Origin: an uncultured Desulfovibrionaceae bacterium
GTDB lineage: Bacteria > Desulfobacterota > Desulfovibrionia > Desulfovibrionales > Desulfovibrionaceae
Reading direction: 5' to 3'
Assembly: GCA_944325195.1 (NCBI GenBank)
Contig: CALUZB010000004.1
Location: 496,001 to 560,000, forward strand
DNA: 64,000 nucleotides
Below, piece by piece: positions 16,785-26,788 of this stretch. Below the pieces are notes generated by a model. That model had not been told where the DNA came from and did no database searches. It saw only the letters and a list, made by a program, of their open reading frames with translations. A program made the translations under genes and the position numbers. Each line of letters opens with the position of its first letter. Within the stretch, counting starts at the first letter, position 1.

Positions 16785-19109
16785 ATGATTAATTCATTTA
16801 CCGATCCTTTTTTACCCGGCCTTGATATGAACAGACCGGAAGAACTGCATGGCTTGCTTGAACGGGTGGTGTTTCATAACGAAGAAAATGGATACACCGT
16901 GTTCAGGTTGAAAATAGACGACAAAATCGATCCGGTGTCAGTAGTCGGGTATATGAATAACCCTCAGCCGGGAGCCAATTTGCGGGTCTGGGGCAGTTGG
17001 GAAAACAATCCGCGCTGGGGCAAGCAGTTTAAAATGGAGGGCTCCGAGCAGGAAATGCCCACAACTTTAGATGGAATTTCCCAATATCTTTCATCCGGTT
17101 TGATTAAAGGAATAGGCCCCAGCCTTGCAAAACGGATTGTTCAGAAATTCGGGGAAGCAACTTTTGAAATAATGGATAAAGAAGCAGAGCGGTTGCTGGA
17201 AGTGCAGGGCATTGGCGATAAAAACTTTAAAAGGATTTGCGAAGCCTGGAATGCACAACGTGGGATTAAAGATTTGATGATGTTTTTGCAGCCCCACGAT
17301 ATTTCCACCGCCTATGCTGTGCGCATTTACAAGTATTACGGCCAGGGAGCTTTGGAGGTGGTACAGGAAAATCCTTATCGTCTGTCTATGGATATACCCG
17401 GCATCGGCTTTGTAACCGCAGACATGCTTGCCCGTAAACTTGGCTTTGAGCTGGAAAACGAATTGCGGGCCGAGGCGGGGGTGATCTACACATTGAACAA
17501 CTTGGGAAAAGACGGACATGTTTGTTACCCCCGTGCCCAGCTTTGCGAATTGTGCGAGAAAAATTTAGCTGTGCCTTTGGAGCTGGCAAATCAAGCGATA
17601 GACAAGCTTGTTGAGGATGAGCGCCTGGTGTGTGAGTTAATGCCGCCCCAGCCTGTGGACTCAGGCTTGCCACTTGAGCCCGAGATGAGCCGCAGCAGGC
17701 AGACAGAAGCAGAAGAAGCCGCTCCCTATGTTTATCTGCGCCGGCAATACTATTACGAATCTTCCATAGCCCACTATCTGGGACGTCTGATGCTTTCCCC
17801 CAAATCCGTGCATTTTGGTGATGAAGAAAAAGCGCTTGCGGAAATAAAGAATAATCTTGATATTGAACTTGCGCCGGAACAGGAGCAGGCGGTTCTTATG
17901 GCTGCCCGCAACAAGGTCCTGGTGATAACCGGCGGACCGGGTACAGGAAAAACAACTATCATCAACGCGATTATTAAGCTGTTCCGCTCTCGTTCGGCTC
18001 GGGTTATGGCCGCCGCCCCAACCGGACGAGCCGCAAAGCGCTTATCTGAAACCAGCAACCTGGAAGCCAAAACCATTCATCGCCTGCTGGAATACAGTCC
18101 CCAGGAAGAGGGCTTCGCACGTAATGAAGATATGCCGCTTGCCTGCTCGCTTTTGGTCATAGACGAGGCCTCCATGCTGGATATCCAGCTAACCTGCCAT
18201 TTGATGAAGGCGGTACCCTTGGGGGCTACGTTTATTTTAGTGGGAGATGTCAACCAGTTGCCGTCGGTTGGTCCGGGCAATGTTCTTAAAGACATCATCA
18301 ATTCCGGAGTAGTCCCAGTGGTTGAACTGACCCAGGTGTTTCGTCAGGCGGAACAAAGCGATATCATTCTGAACGCCCACCTGATAAACCATGGCCAGAT
18401 GCCGGAGTTGCGTCCCCCGGAAACAGGTCTTTCGGATTTTTATTTCATTAACCAGGAAGAGCCTGAAGACGCGGTGGACATGATTGTCAGTCTGGTGCGT
18501 GAGCATATCCCCCGTCGCTTTAAACTGGATCCGGTAGAAGATATTCAGGTATTATCTCCCATGAACAAGGGGCTTGCCGGCGCAATAAATCTGAATAGCC
18601 GTTTACAGGAAGTGCTGAACTCCGGGCCGGGGCGTTTGCCGCATGTACAACGGGGGGAACGGATTTTCCGGTTAAATGATAAGGTTATGCAAATTCGCAA
18701 CAACTATGATAAGGATGTATTTAATGGGGACATCGGGCGGATTTGTGTAATGAGTGCGGAAGACCGGGAATTAACGGTTCGTTATGATGACCGTAATGTG
18801 ACTTACGATTTTGACGATCTGGACGAATTAGTTCCGGCCTACTCCATTTCCATTCATAAATCACAAGGCTCGGAATACCCGGCAGTGGTAATCCCGGTGC
18901 TGACCCAGCATTATATCATGTTGCAACGCAATTTGATTTACACAGCGGTTACCCGGGGACGCAAGCTGGTTGTTTTGGTTGGCTCACGCCGGGCTCTGGC
19001 AATGGCAATTAACAACAACAAAACCCAAAAGCGCTATACCTGGCTTGCTCAACGTCTGGCCAGCCTGCTTCCCGCTTTAAATATAGAATTAGACGTTTGT
19101 TATCAATGA
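16785..19109 (+). CDS. recD2: RecD2-type ATP-dependent DNA helicase
   Basis: From ATG 16785 the product has 774 residues. It has an N-terminal OB-like segment (LHGLLERVVFHNEENGYTVFRL), helix-hairpin-helix repeats (SSGLIKGIGPSLAKRIV, VQGIGDKNFKRIC), Walker A GGPGTGKTT, DEASMLD, the LVGDVNQLPSVGPG and TQVFRQAE motifs, and a C-terminal UvrD_C_2 piece (SISIHKSQGSEYPAVV). This is the RecD2 family, a 5'-3' helicase acting without RecBC. The exact start is unsure: ATG 16827 is also reasonable and no start has a strong ribosome-binding site. Confidence 0.93.
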   Translation: MINSFTDPFLPGLDMNRPEELHGLLERVVFHNEENGYTVFRLKIDDKIDPVSVVGYMNNPQPGANLRVWGSWENNPRWGKQFKMEGSEQEMPTTLDGISQYLSSGLIKGIGPSLAKRIVQKFGEATFEIMDKEAERLLEVQGIGDKNFKRICEAWNAQRGIKDLMMFLQPHDISTAYAVRIYKYYGQGALEVVQENPYRLSMDIPGIGFVTADMLARKLGFELENELRAEAGVIYTLNNLGKDGHVCYPRAQLCELCEKNLAVPLELANQAIDKLVEDERLVCELMPPQPVDSGLPLEPEMSRSRQTEAEEAAPYVYLRRQYYYESSIAHYLGRLMLSPKSVHFGDEEKALAEIKNNLDIELAPEQEQAVLMAARNKVLVITGGPGTGKTTIINAIIKLFRSRSARVMAAAPTGRAAKRLSETSNLEAKTIHRLLEYSPQEEGFARNEDMPLACSLLVIDEASMLDIQLTCHLMKAVPLGATFILVGDVNQLPSVGPGNVLKDIINSGVVPVVELTQVFRQAEQSDIILNAHLINHGQMPELRPPETGLSDFYFINQEEPEDAVDMIVSLVREHIPRRFKLDPVEDIQVLSPMNKGLAGAINLNSRLQEVLNSGPGRLPHVQRGERIFRLNDKVMQIRNNYDKDVFNGDIGRICVMSAEDRELTVRYDDRNVTYDFDDLDELVPAYSISIHKSQGSEYPAVVIPVLTQHYIMLQRNLIYTAVTRGRKLVVLVGSRRALAMAINNNKTQKRYTWLAQRLASLLPALNIELDVCYQ

Positions 19110-19144
19110 AAAGGTGATAACAACCTGCTCATGGAGACTTTCGG

Positions 19145-20485
19145 TTGATTATGACTAAATTCCGTTTAAGCAGCCTGTCAGGCGTATTGCTGCTTCTGCT
19201 GCTTCTCAGTGGTTGTGGAGGTAAAAAAGTGGCCTGGCATGGGCCGGTTGCCGACCTAAACAACTACCCTCAAAATCTTCAAGCGTACATTCAGCCTGAC
19301 CAGGCAGACAAACCTCTGATTGATGATGCTGAGCAGATTGCAGCGACACAGCGTTACAAGCGTTTGTTTTTCAAACCCTGGAGTCAGGAGAAAAGCATAT
19401 TCCCCCTAAAGGAGGCGGCGTGGGCTCCAAAGCACTACGCAGGCAAATCCAGTTGGACTTCGGAAGGAAAGAAGGTTGGCTCAGAAGTCTGGCAGTCTGC
19501 CGCAGATAATGCGAATATAAAGAAATTCCCCAGCCTGGGCTGGAAAGGCATCTTGATTGAAAATGCTTCCTTACGGGCCCTGCCTACAAGTACCCCATAT
19601 TACAGAAATCCGAACAACCCCGGGGAAGGATATCCCTTTGACTATATGGCGTTTAGTGTGCTTTGGATTGGTACGCCGGTGTTTGTAAGTCACATTTCGC
19701 TTGATGGACAATGGTTGTTCTGTGAAACTGCTCTGCTTTCCGGTTGGGTTCCGACCAAGGCAGTGCGCTCGGTAAGCTCTGAGTTCATCAATCTGTGGTT
19801 GAGTTTGCCTCTGGCTGCGCTTGCCAAAGACAGAATTCCACTTGATTACGTATTGGGCGGAACAGGCGGAAGCAACACCAGAGATTTGCGAATCGGCACT
19901 ATATTACCGCAGCAGGGGGGGAGCGTGCTGGTACCGGTGGCTCAAGGTAATGCGGCGGGTTGGCGGGCAATTGCACTGCCGCCGAACACAATAGTGGATT
20001 TCCCCATGCCGTTTACAGCCGGGAATGTTGCCTTGGTGGGCAATGAAATGATGGGGGAACATTACGGCTGGGGAGGAATTGATTACCTGCGCGACTGTTC
20101 AGCAATGCTGCGTGATCTGTTCACTACTTTCGGAATATGGCTTCCCCGCAACTCGAGCCAGCAGCTTAAAGTCGGCGAGGTAAGCAATATTTCAGGCATG
20201 TTGCCGCCGGCTAAAGAAAAAAGGTTGAAGGATTCCGGAAAACCGTTCCGCACCCTGGTAGGAATGCCCGGGCATGTCATGCTCTATATTGGCCAGTATA
20301 ACGACCGAGCGGTGGTTTACCATGATGTTTGGGGAACCCGGACCGACTTGGGAAAAGATGGACAGGGGCGGCTGATAATCGGTAAAGTATCGGTCACCTC
20401 TCTGGAACCCGGGGAAGAGCACCAGGAAGTACGCCGGGCGGGCACATTATTGAAGAGGGTACAAACTTTTACTGTAATTCCCTGA
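19145..20485 (+). CDS. NlpC/P60 lipoprotein with SH3 domains (peptidoglycan endopeptidase)
   Basis: A 446-residue protein with a lipoprotein signal (LLLLLLLSGC, Cys near residue 25), an N-terminal helper region, two SH3-like segments (about 130-290) and a C-terminal NlpC/P60 domain with catalytic DCSAMLRD Cys and GMPGHVMLYIG His. It should cut peptide stems in peptidoglycan in the periplasm. TTG at 19145 has GGAG eight bases upstream; ATG at 19151 is the alternative. This three-part layout is common in Desulfovibrio-like bacteria. Confidence 0.88.
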   Translation: MIMTKFRLSSLSGVLLLLLLLSGCGGKKVAWHGPVADLNNYPQNLQAYIQPDQADKPLIDDAEQIAATQRYKRLFFKPWSQEKSIFPLKEAAWAPKHYAGKSSWTSEGKKVGSEVWQSAADNANIKKFPSLGWKGILIENASLRALPTSTPYYRNPNNPGEGYPFDYMAFSVLWIGTPVFVSHISLDGQWLFCETALLSGWVPTKAVRSVSSEFINLWLSLPLAALAKDRIPLDYVLGGTGGSNTRDLRIGTILPQQGGSVLVPVAQGNAAGWRAIALPPNTIVDFPMPFTAGNVALVGNEMMGEHYGWGGIDYLRDCSAMLRDLFTTFGIWLPRNSSQQLKVGEVSNISGMLPPAKEKRLKDSGKPFRTLVGMPGHVMLYIGQYNDRAVVYHDVWGTRTDLGKDGQGRLIIGKVSVTSLEPGEEHQEVRRAGTLLKRVQTFTVIP

Positions 20486-20612
20486 GTCTCCAGTCTGCAT
20501 GGAAGCGAAGAAAATTACCGGTATTTGAATTATACCCAAACCTTTGAAAACCAGGGAAATTTATCACCGCTGGACGCCGGACAGTGGGATATTAATACTC
20601 TGGTGTAATTTT

Positions 20613-21338
20613 ATGCCTCAAAAATCAGAAACTCATAAGGAAATTCGTTCAGGTGAATTTACACTGCAGATCGTCCGTAAACCAATTCGGCACGTTTATC
20701 TCCGAGTGTGTCCGCAAACCGGGAAAGTCCGAATCAGCGCGCCTATCCGGATATCAAACGACGCTATTCTGGAAATCGTCGCACATAAAACCGCTTGGTT
20801 GCAAAAGCAACAAAAGGTCATGGCCGAGCGGCGCAAGCTTGCTGAACTGCATTACACCGACGGTGAACGGCATTTATTTCTGGGACGGGAATACCCTTTG
20901 AAACTACGGGAATGCTCTGGAGCCGGTTGGGCCGGGCTCAGCAGTGCCGGTGAAATAGAGATATTTGCGCCGGGCGGTGCAAGCCCGGCTTACCTTAAAA
21001 ATCTGATCCGGCATTGGTACCGTAGGGAGTTGACTTCCAGAGCTGAGGCAATGCGTCTGAAGTGGCAGGAAAGAATGGGCGTGCACGCTTCTGAATTGCG
21101 CATTCGCCAAATGCGCACCCGCTGGGGTTCTTGCAATACTCAGAAAAGGCGGATCTGGCTTAACCTTGAGCTGGTAAAAAAAGACCTGGATTGCATAGAG
21201 TATGTGTTGGTACATGAACTGGCGCATTTGCTTGAGCGTGGCCATACCAAAACGTTTTGGGCTGTGGTTGAGGCGCATTTGCCCAATTGGCGGCAATTGC
21301 GAATGAAGCTGAATGACACACCGCAGGCTGCGTTTTAA
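20613..21338 (+). CDS. YgjP-like zinc metalloprotease (SprT-related)
   Basis: From ATG 20613 the protein has 241 residues. The C-terminal zinc motif HELAHLLERGHTKTFW (HExxH followed by a third ligand His) and RQMRTRWGSCNTQKRRIWLNLELV are the signatures of the YgjP/DUF45 metallopeptidase family. No signal peptide, so cytosolic. A longer frame from TTG 20544 adds 23 residues unlike the family start and is rejected. Substrates of the family are not well defined. Confidence 0.88.
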   Translation: MPQKSETHKEIRSGEFTLQIVRKPIRHVYLRVCPQTGKVRISAPIRISNDAILEIVAHKTAWLQKQQKVMAERRKLAELHYTDGERHLFLGREYPLKLRECSGAGWAGLSSAGEIEIFAPGGASPAYLKNLIRHWYRRELTSRAEAMRLKWQERMGVHASELRIRQMRTRWGSCNTQKRRIWLNLELVKKDLDCIEYVLVHELAHLLERGHTKTFWAVVEAHLPNWRQLRMKLNDTPQAAF

Positions 21339-21590
21339 ACCATTGCAGGCCCTCCTCAACAAAACAAACAATGGGCTTTCCCGGGGTTGATTTAATAAAT
21401 ATCCGCTTCTGACATCACCCAGACAGATTAACCAGCAATATATCCAAAAAGCCGGCTGTCTTTAAGTTGAGTAAGTACTCGGCTGCCTTTCAGGCACAGC
21501 AGCCCCAAAAACTTGGGGCAGTACCCCAAAGTCGGCTGCGACATTTTGTACCGGTGTAACCTCTCATCTTTACCAGAGTAGGATTTCCGA

Positions 21591-22952
21591 TTAACCGAAC
21601 ATGTTATGTTGTTCCTGTACAGGCTCAACCAACAGGCATTCTTGCTCGCGGCCCATAACATGCGTCCTGGTAATGACTTTGGGGCCAGCCATTTCGGGAA
21701 TGCTGATGAATTTGCACTCTGTATAATACTCACTTATTCCTGCACCCTCAACACTGTTTTCCAGCACTACTCTGAGTTCCGCATGCTCACTAGCCAACTC
21801 CTCAAGAAAGCGGCCTTTCTTTTCTTGAACAGTTTGGCGCAAGACTGCGGATCGATTTGACAGTACAGACTTGGCAAGCTGACCCGGCATGGTTGCGGCA
21901 ACAGTCCCTGGTCGGCGTGAATAAGGAAATACATGGGCATAGGTCAGAGGCAAGGAGTCAACCAGTTGTAATGTTTCCTGAAATTCAGAATCGTTTTCTC
22001 CAGGGAACCCCACAAGCAAATCCACGCCCAACCCAAATCTGGGCCAGATGTTTTTCAGTTTTTTACAAAATTCCGGCAACAGGTCAGGTTGATAGTGCCC
22101 GCGTCCCATTCGTTTTAACATACTGTTGCTGCCGCTTTGCAAAGAAATATGCAGATGCGGGCAAACTAATTGGGAATGTGCCAAGATATCTAAGGCCTGC
22201 TCGTTCAATTGGCCGGGCTCCAACGAACTGATGCGCAAACGGGCAGTTCCTTTCCATTCCGACGCCAGTTCCAGCTCAAGATGTTCAAGCAGTGACCAAA
22301 ATCCTTTTCTCTCACCAGACTGTGTAGTTGACGGCAGTCGGTATTGGCTTAAATTGATACCGCTTAAAATAATTTCGCGGAACCCGGCTTCCAGTAAACG
22401 GCGCGCTTCAGCAAGCACCTCGTCCGGCGGCCTGCTTACCGCGGCTCCTCTTGCTAAAGGCACAATGCAATAAGTGCAACCGTGGGAGCAGCCATCCTGG
22501 ATTTTGAGCACCGGCCGGGCCCGCCGATAGGTTGAAATTGAAAATGGCGGGTAGATGCGTTTCCCGTCAGGCGCAGCCAGCTCTTCAGATTTTTGCTCTC
22601 CCCTAAGCCATTGCTCCGGATATTTAAGCAGTTCCGGTTTACGGGCTGTGGGAATGACTGCCTGCACCCCGGGAAGCGCCTTCATTTCGAGACGGTGAGT
22701 TTGAGCGGAGCAACCGACTATCCAGATCTGTGCAAAAGGGTTTTCCCGATGCAGGCGACGCACAGTTGCACGCACATCCGCCACAGCAGAAGCTGTTACC
22801 GCGCAGGAATTCACCAAAAGGACTCCGCCGGACGCGACTTCTCCAGAGGAATATCTTTCCTGCCAACCCAAGCTCTGCCATGCTTCAGCCAAGGCCTGGC
22901 TTTCATATTGGTTTACTTTGCAACCAAGAGTAGTAATAAAAAATTCCGGCAT
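21591..22952 (-). CDS. mtaB: tRNA threonylcarbamoyladenosine methylthiotransferase (MtaB-like)
   Basis: A 453-residue radical-SAM enzyme. The N-terminal UPF0004 domain has three cluster Cys (TTLGCKVNQYES, VNSCAVT, VGCSAQ), the radical-SAM motif is CSHGCTYC, and a short TRAM-like C terminus follows. TLGCKVNQYES is typical for MtaB (ms2t6A at position 37) rather than MiaB or RimO. The chosen start begins at MPEFF; ATG 22964 is four codons earlier, and a longer frame to 23084 lacks family similarity. Confidence 0.9.
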   Translation of the reverse strand: MPEFFITTLGCKVNQYESQALAEAWQSLGWQERYSSGEVASGGVLLVNSCAVTASAVADVRATVRRLHRENPFAQIWIVGCSAQTHRLEMKALPGVQAVIPTARKPELLKYPEQWLRGEQKSEELAAPDGKRIYPPFSISTYRRARPVLKIQDGCSHGCTYCIVPLARGAAVSRPPDEVLAEARRLLEAGFREIILSGINLSQYRLPSTTQSGERKGFWSLLEHLELELASEWKGTARLRISSLEPGQLNEQALDILAHSQLVCPHLHISLQSGSNSMLKRMGRGHYQPDLLPEFCKKLKNIWPRFGLGVDLLVGFPGENDSEFQETLQLVDSLPLTYAHVFPYSRRPGTVAATMPGQLAKSVLSNRSAVLRQTVQEKKGRFLEELASEHAELRVVLENSVEGAGISEYYTECKFISIPEMAGPKVITRTHVMGREQECLLVEPVQEQHNMFG

Positions 22953-23350
22953 CTGCGTAACCATACCTGAGGCAGAGTTTAGAAATAGCCCCAGCCATGC
23001 CTTCCCACTGGGGAACCGACCTAACAAAGTTATGTTATAGTGGATTGCCGGTACATCTGCAATATTAGCGACGCTCAACTGCATTTAACTTCATCAGGCC
23101 AGATCGCCAACAATCCCGTTATCTCTTTGTAAAATTAGACGCAATTGGGCTTATTCCACCTGGCTATCCAGGTTGTTGTGTTCTTTCAGGCGGATTGACT
23201 TTAAATTAATACGCGGCCTTCAACACTCTAAAACTGATTTTCCCTTACTTTCAACGTAGCCGGAGCACCCCACAGAGTATCCGCCCCCACGTCCGCTGGA
23301 GTCTTCAGTTTTCAAAGTTAAAAGTCCTGAGTTCAGATAAACGCCGGACG
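22953..23350. other. Intergenic stretch upstream of mtaB, no recognised gene
   Basis: About 400 bases between mtaB and the terminator of a small gene. I see only short inverted repeats (for example CCTGG/CCAGG near 23160) and no coding frame with a ribosome-binding site. Confidence 0.5.
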
Positions 23351-23379
23351 TAAAAAAAGCAGAGAAATCTCTGCTTTTT
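23351..23379 (-). terminator. Terminator of the 55-residue small gene
   Basis: AAAAAGCAGAG and CTCTGCTTTTT form a stem with a short loop and flanking A and T runs, so it can end transcription from both sides. It lies 17 bases after the small gene stop. Confidence 0.85.
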
Positions 23380-23395
23380 ACATGCTGTTTAAAGG

Positions 23396-23563
23396 CTAAA
23401 CGCCGAATTTGTCATGCAAGTGTCTATCCCACTCGGAATAACACACTGCCGCAACCTGAGCCTGGGAAGAAAAGTGGGCTTTTTCCTTGTCGGTAATGCT
23501 TTGAATACAACGGAAAATGAACTTTTCCTTAGGCTCGCGATGTTTAGGTGCTGGTACCGGCAT
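23396..23563 (-). CDS. Small basic protein, 55 residues, unknown function
   Basis: ATG at 23563 is preceded by a perfect AGGAGG (five-base spacing) and opens a 55-codon frame that begins MPVPAPKHREPKEKF and ends HDKFGV. It is followed at once by a strong terminator and preceded by an AT-rich stretch that could hold a promoter (TTGATT-17-TATAGA-like). The peptide has a basic N-terminal half, two Cys (FRCI and VCYSEWD) and a C-terminal WDRHLHDKFG. These features mark a real, autonomously transcribed gene. I do not recognise the family. Confidence 0.8.
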   Translation of the reverse strand: MPVPAPKHREPKEKFIFRCIQSITDKEKAHFSSQAQVAAVCYSEWDRHLHDKFGV

Positions 23564-23687
23564 AGGTTCCTCCTTACAAGTGTAATAGTTAATTCTATAT
23601 ATATTTTTATATTAAAAATCAACTACTATTTTCAATCAATTTGTGTATGATAAAAACCCGTTGCAGTACCTTATCTCAACGAATTCC

Positions 23688-24692
23688 TTAGGAAACAATA
23701 CCGGCTTCAGAGCTTACTTTTGGCTTGTTGAGCGACGAGGGATCTTTCAAACTTTTTTCAATCAGGTCCAGAGCTCTTCGGGCCACTGTAGTGATTTCCG
23801 GTTTTGAAACTTGTTCGTCTGCCCCCACTGAATCGCCCTTATGCCTGAGCTTATCGGTTATCAGCGATGAAAAAAGCATTACCGGCAGTCTTTTAAGAAT
23901 GTTGTCTTCCTTTATACGTTTAGTCAGGTTGTGCCCATCCATACTGGGCATTTCAATGTCGGAGATGACTATCTGCACATAATCGTTAATGGCCTTGCCT
24001 TCTTCCTCTGCCTTTTCTTTGAGGGAAAGCAGGCGTTCCCAAGCTTGCCGTCCGTTGTTATGAACTTCTACAACAAAATTGGCAAGTTCAAGCTGATCCT
24101 TAATCATACCCCGGATCAGGGCAGAGTCATCGGCAATAAGAGCCCGATAACAGGGGTTTCCACTCCAATCAACTGCTGTGTCGAGCTTAAGCGCCAGTTG
24201 CGGGTTGAGATCTGCGACTATCTTTTCCAAGTCGAGCAGGAAGATTATCCGCCCTTCAAGTTTAACTACTCCATTAATGGAATCTTTACTTAAAGAAGCC
24301 ATGTAGGCGGTTGGCGGCTCTACTTCCTCCCAACTTATTCTGTGTATCCGGTTAACGCCGGACACCATAAAAGCAGTATTAACATTATTAAATTCGGTTA
24401 CAATGACTTTTGCCGTTGCTTCATTGTGCGACGGTTTATCAAGCCAGCAACTTAAATCAACTAAGGGAATAATCTGGTTACGCAAGTTGAACGCTCCCAG
24501 GACGGAAGGATGATGCACTTCCGGAAGTTCCGTTACCTTAGGCATTTGAATTATTTCCAATACCTTTGCAACGTTAACGGCATAATACCCCCGGTAATCT
24601 TCTTCAGAACTTCCACCAGTCTCATCAAGGTAAAACTCTACGATTTCGACTTCGTTAGTTCCTGCTTCCAGAAGTATGTCGCTATGTCTCAT
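23688..24692 (-). CDS. cheV: Chemotaxis scaffold-receiver protein CheV
   Basis: A 334-residue protein with an N-terminal CheW domain (about 1-165; GYYAVNVAKVLEI, LGAFNLRNQIIPLVDL) and a C-terminal receiver domain (about 185-320) with phosphoacceptor Asp in VISDIEMPSMDG, upstream acidic pair ADDS and Lys in SKPE. CheV couples receptors to CheA and adapts by phosphorylation. ATG 24692 is preceded by AGGAGG; a start nine codons earlier is in frame but lacks a site. No other chemotaxis gene lies nearby. Confidence 0.95.
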   Translation of the reverse strand: MRHSDILLEAGTNEVEIVEFYLDETGGSSEEDYRGYYAVNVAKVLEIIQMPKVTELPEVHHPSVLGAFNLRNQIIPLVDLSCWLDKPSHNEATAKVIVTEFNNVNTAFMVSGVNRIHRISWEEVEPPTAYMASLSKDSINGVVKLEGRIIFLLDLEKIVADLNPQLALKLDTAVDWSGNPCYRALIADDSALIRGMIKDQLELANFVVEVHNNGRQAWERLLSLKEKAEEEGKAINDYVQIVISDIEMPSMDGHNLTKRIKEDNILKRLPVMLFSSLITDKLRHKGDSVGADEQVSKPEITTVARRALDLIEKSLKDPSSLNKPKVSSEAGIVS

Positions 24693-24879
24693 TTCAGCCT
24701 CCTGGGCATAATTAAACACCCTATGTGGGAGTGTACAGGGTAGTTTGTTTCAGACTTGCAGCTTACCGACAGACAAGTCCACCTATGTCATTTTTGGGCC
24801 CGGCAGCTCATTTGTGCACCCGGTTATTTATCCGACACCAAACTTCTGTGAGCCAAACTGCTTTAGCTGTAATGATTAA

Positions 24880-25731
24880 TCAAAGTTTTTGCAAGAGCGC
24901 AAAAGCAGCTTCAATTAAAAAGTTTGGCGTAGATGCACCGGCAGTGAGCCCTACCTTGTCACCGGGACTAAACACATCAGGGTTTATTTCTTGCGGAGTT
25001 TCCACATGCAACACCCTTTTTCCCGCTGCTTTAACGGCTTCAGCCAAACGCCTGGTGTTCCCGCTGTCATAACCGCCCATTACAACTACTATATCGGTTT
25101 TTTCGGCCAGTTCTAAAGTACCCTGCATTCTTTTCCTGGTCGCACTGCAAACTGTATTTAAAGCCACCGGCTTGTACCCCAACTTTTTCTCGGCATACGC
25201 TATTATTTTATCATACTGAATGATATCCTGTGTGGTCTGAGCAGCCAGAAAATAAGTTGTGTCGTTTATGAGCCTCAAACAACAGAATTCTTCAAGATTA
25301 TTGAAAACCATAGAGCCGGGCCCTGCATAGCTTAAAAGTCCGCGCACTTCCGGGTGGTCGGCTTCTCCAAATAAGAGCAGAGTCTGCCCATCTGCAAACA
25401 TCCTTGCAATCCCTAATTGGGCTCTTTTGACTTTGGGGCAGGTAGCGTCAATAATGGTAACACCCAGTTTCTTTAAAGCCTGTTCCTTGTCGTGTGGAAT
25501 TCCATGAGCGCGAATAAGTACTCTGTCGCCGGGCTGCAGTTCTGAAATATCTGAAGCCTGAATTACCCCTTGTTGCGCATATTTTTCAATAACCTGAGGA
25601 TTATGGATAATTGAGCCCAGTGTAACAATTCTTCCCGAGTGTTCGCCTTTTTTCAGCTCATCGTCCAGTTTATTTAATGCCAAGCTGACGCCCATACAAA
25701 ACCCGGCCGTTTTTGCCTGAATTACTTCCAT
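24880..25731 (-). CDS. ispH: 4-hydroxy-3-methylbut-2-enyl diphosphate reductase
   Basis: A 283-residue iron-sulfur enzyme making IPP and DMAPP at the end of the MEP isoprenoid pathway. The three cluster Cys are in AGFCMGV, DATCPKV and NTVCSAT; the SGNTRRLAE phosphate site is present. GGGGG lies seven bases before ATG 25731, which begins MEVIQAKTAGFC; the more upstream in-frame starts are too close to or beyond that site. It follows the dus stop by two bases, forming an hldD-dus-ispH transcript. Confidence 0.95.
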   Translation of the reverse strand: MEVIQAKTAGFCMGVSLALNKLDDELKKGEHSGRIVTLGSIIHNPQVIEKYAQQGVIQASDISELQPGDRVLIRAHGIPHDKEQALKKLGVTIIDATCPKVKRAQLGIARMFADGQTLLLFGEADHPEVRGLLSYAGPGSMVFNNLEEFCCLRLINDTTYFLAAQTTQDIIQYDKIIAYAEKKLGYKPVALNTVCSATRKRMQGTLELAEKTDIVVVMGGYDSGNTRRLAEAVKAAGKRVLHVETPQEINPDVFSPGDKVGLTAGASTPNFLIEAAFALLQKL

Positions 25732-25733
25732 GC

Positions 25734-26783
25734 TCATTCCCCCGGATCTGCTGTTTGACTGGCTATAAATTGTGAAATAATCGCATTTAACTGTTCCCGA
25801 TTGCGGCAAGCCGTAAGTTGCTGACGCAATGCTCGTACTCCCGCGAAATGATGCACATAACGCGGGATAAATCCGCGCATTTGACTTAATGCATAGCGCT
25901 CATCCAACCATGCCCAGGCAAGACTGGCGTGTTGACTGATAGCGTCCATGAGTTCAGCCAGTGTGGGGCGAGCAGTGTTTTCCCCTTGCATCAACCGGCT
26001 GAACTCTCTAAAAATAAATGGGTTATTCATCGCTCCTCGTGCGAACATCACGGCGTCTGCTCCGGTTTGTTCCAGGCAACTCTTCGCAGCTGCGGCAGAA
26101 AGCAGATCGCCGCTGGCCAGCACGGGAATAGACAGTTCCTGTTTAAGAGCGGCGATTTTTGACCAGTCCGCCTTGCCGGTAAATGCCTGTTTGCCGTAGC
26201 GGGGGTGCAGAGTAATCCAGGCCGCGCCCGCATCTTCAAGCTGCTTGCCGAGCTTAAGGTAAATATTTTCGCCGTTAAGCCAACCCAGTCGAAGTTTAAA
26301 GCCGACTTTACCTGCACCGGCTGCAGCAATTAAAGCCTCAGCCACCTTTAAGGCATTAACCGGATCAGCCAACATCACCGCCCCGGAGCCGGTTTTGACT
26401 ACTTTGGGCACAGAGCAGCCCATATTCAGGTCAAAATATATTTCTCTTCCCGCAAATAACTGTAATATGGATTCTGCGGCGATTGCAACGATATCAGGTT
26501 CCGCCCCGAAAAGTTGGATAATCAGAGGTGATTCTTCTTCCGGGCTTGCCAGCAACGCCCAGGAGCCTTTGCCTTTTTGCATATTGATGTTTCCCGGGCC
26601 TGGAAGGCGGAAAGACCTGCAGCCATTGGGGTGCAGAGAATAATAGATGCCTTTGGCGCTCACCATTTCCGTGCATGTTGCGTATGCGCCCATGTGACGA
26701 CAAAGCAGACGGAAAGGCGCGTTGGAGTATCCGGCTAAGGGGGCCAACCACGGCAAATACGGCTTTATTTCCAGGGACGGCAT
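25734..26783 (-). CDS. tRNA-dihydrouridine synthase
   Basis: A 349-residue FMN enzyme of the Dus family, reducing uridine in tRNA. Visible motifs are LAPLAGYSNAPFRLLC, TEMVSAKGI, the catalytic Cys in YFDLNMGCSVPKV, KLRLGW, HPRYGKQAF and ASGDLLS. It starts five bases after hldD and ends two bases before ispH. Whether it is the DusB type or another bacterial Dus cannot be decided from motifs alone. Confidence 0.92.
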   Translation of the reverse strand: MPSLEIKPYLPWLAPLAGYSNAPFRLLCRHMGAYATCTEMVSAKGIYYSLHPNGCRSFRLPGPGNINMQKGKGSWALLASPEEESPLIIQLFGAEPDIVAIAAESILQLFAGREIYFDLNMGCSVPKVVKTGSGAVMLADPVNALKVAEALIAAAGAGKVGFKLRLGWLNGENIYLKLGKQLEDAGAAWITLHPRYGKQAFTGKADWSKIAALKQELSIPVLASGDLLSAAAAKSCLEQTGADAVMFARGAMNNPFIFREFSRLMQGENTARPTLAELMDAISQHASLAWAWLDERYALSQMRGFIPRYVHHFAGVRALRQQLTACRNREQLNAIISQFIASQTADPGE

Positions 26784-26788
26784 AGCAG

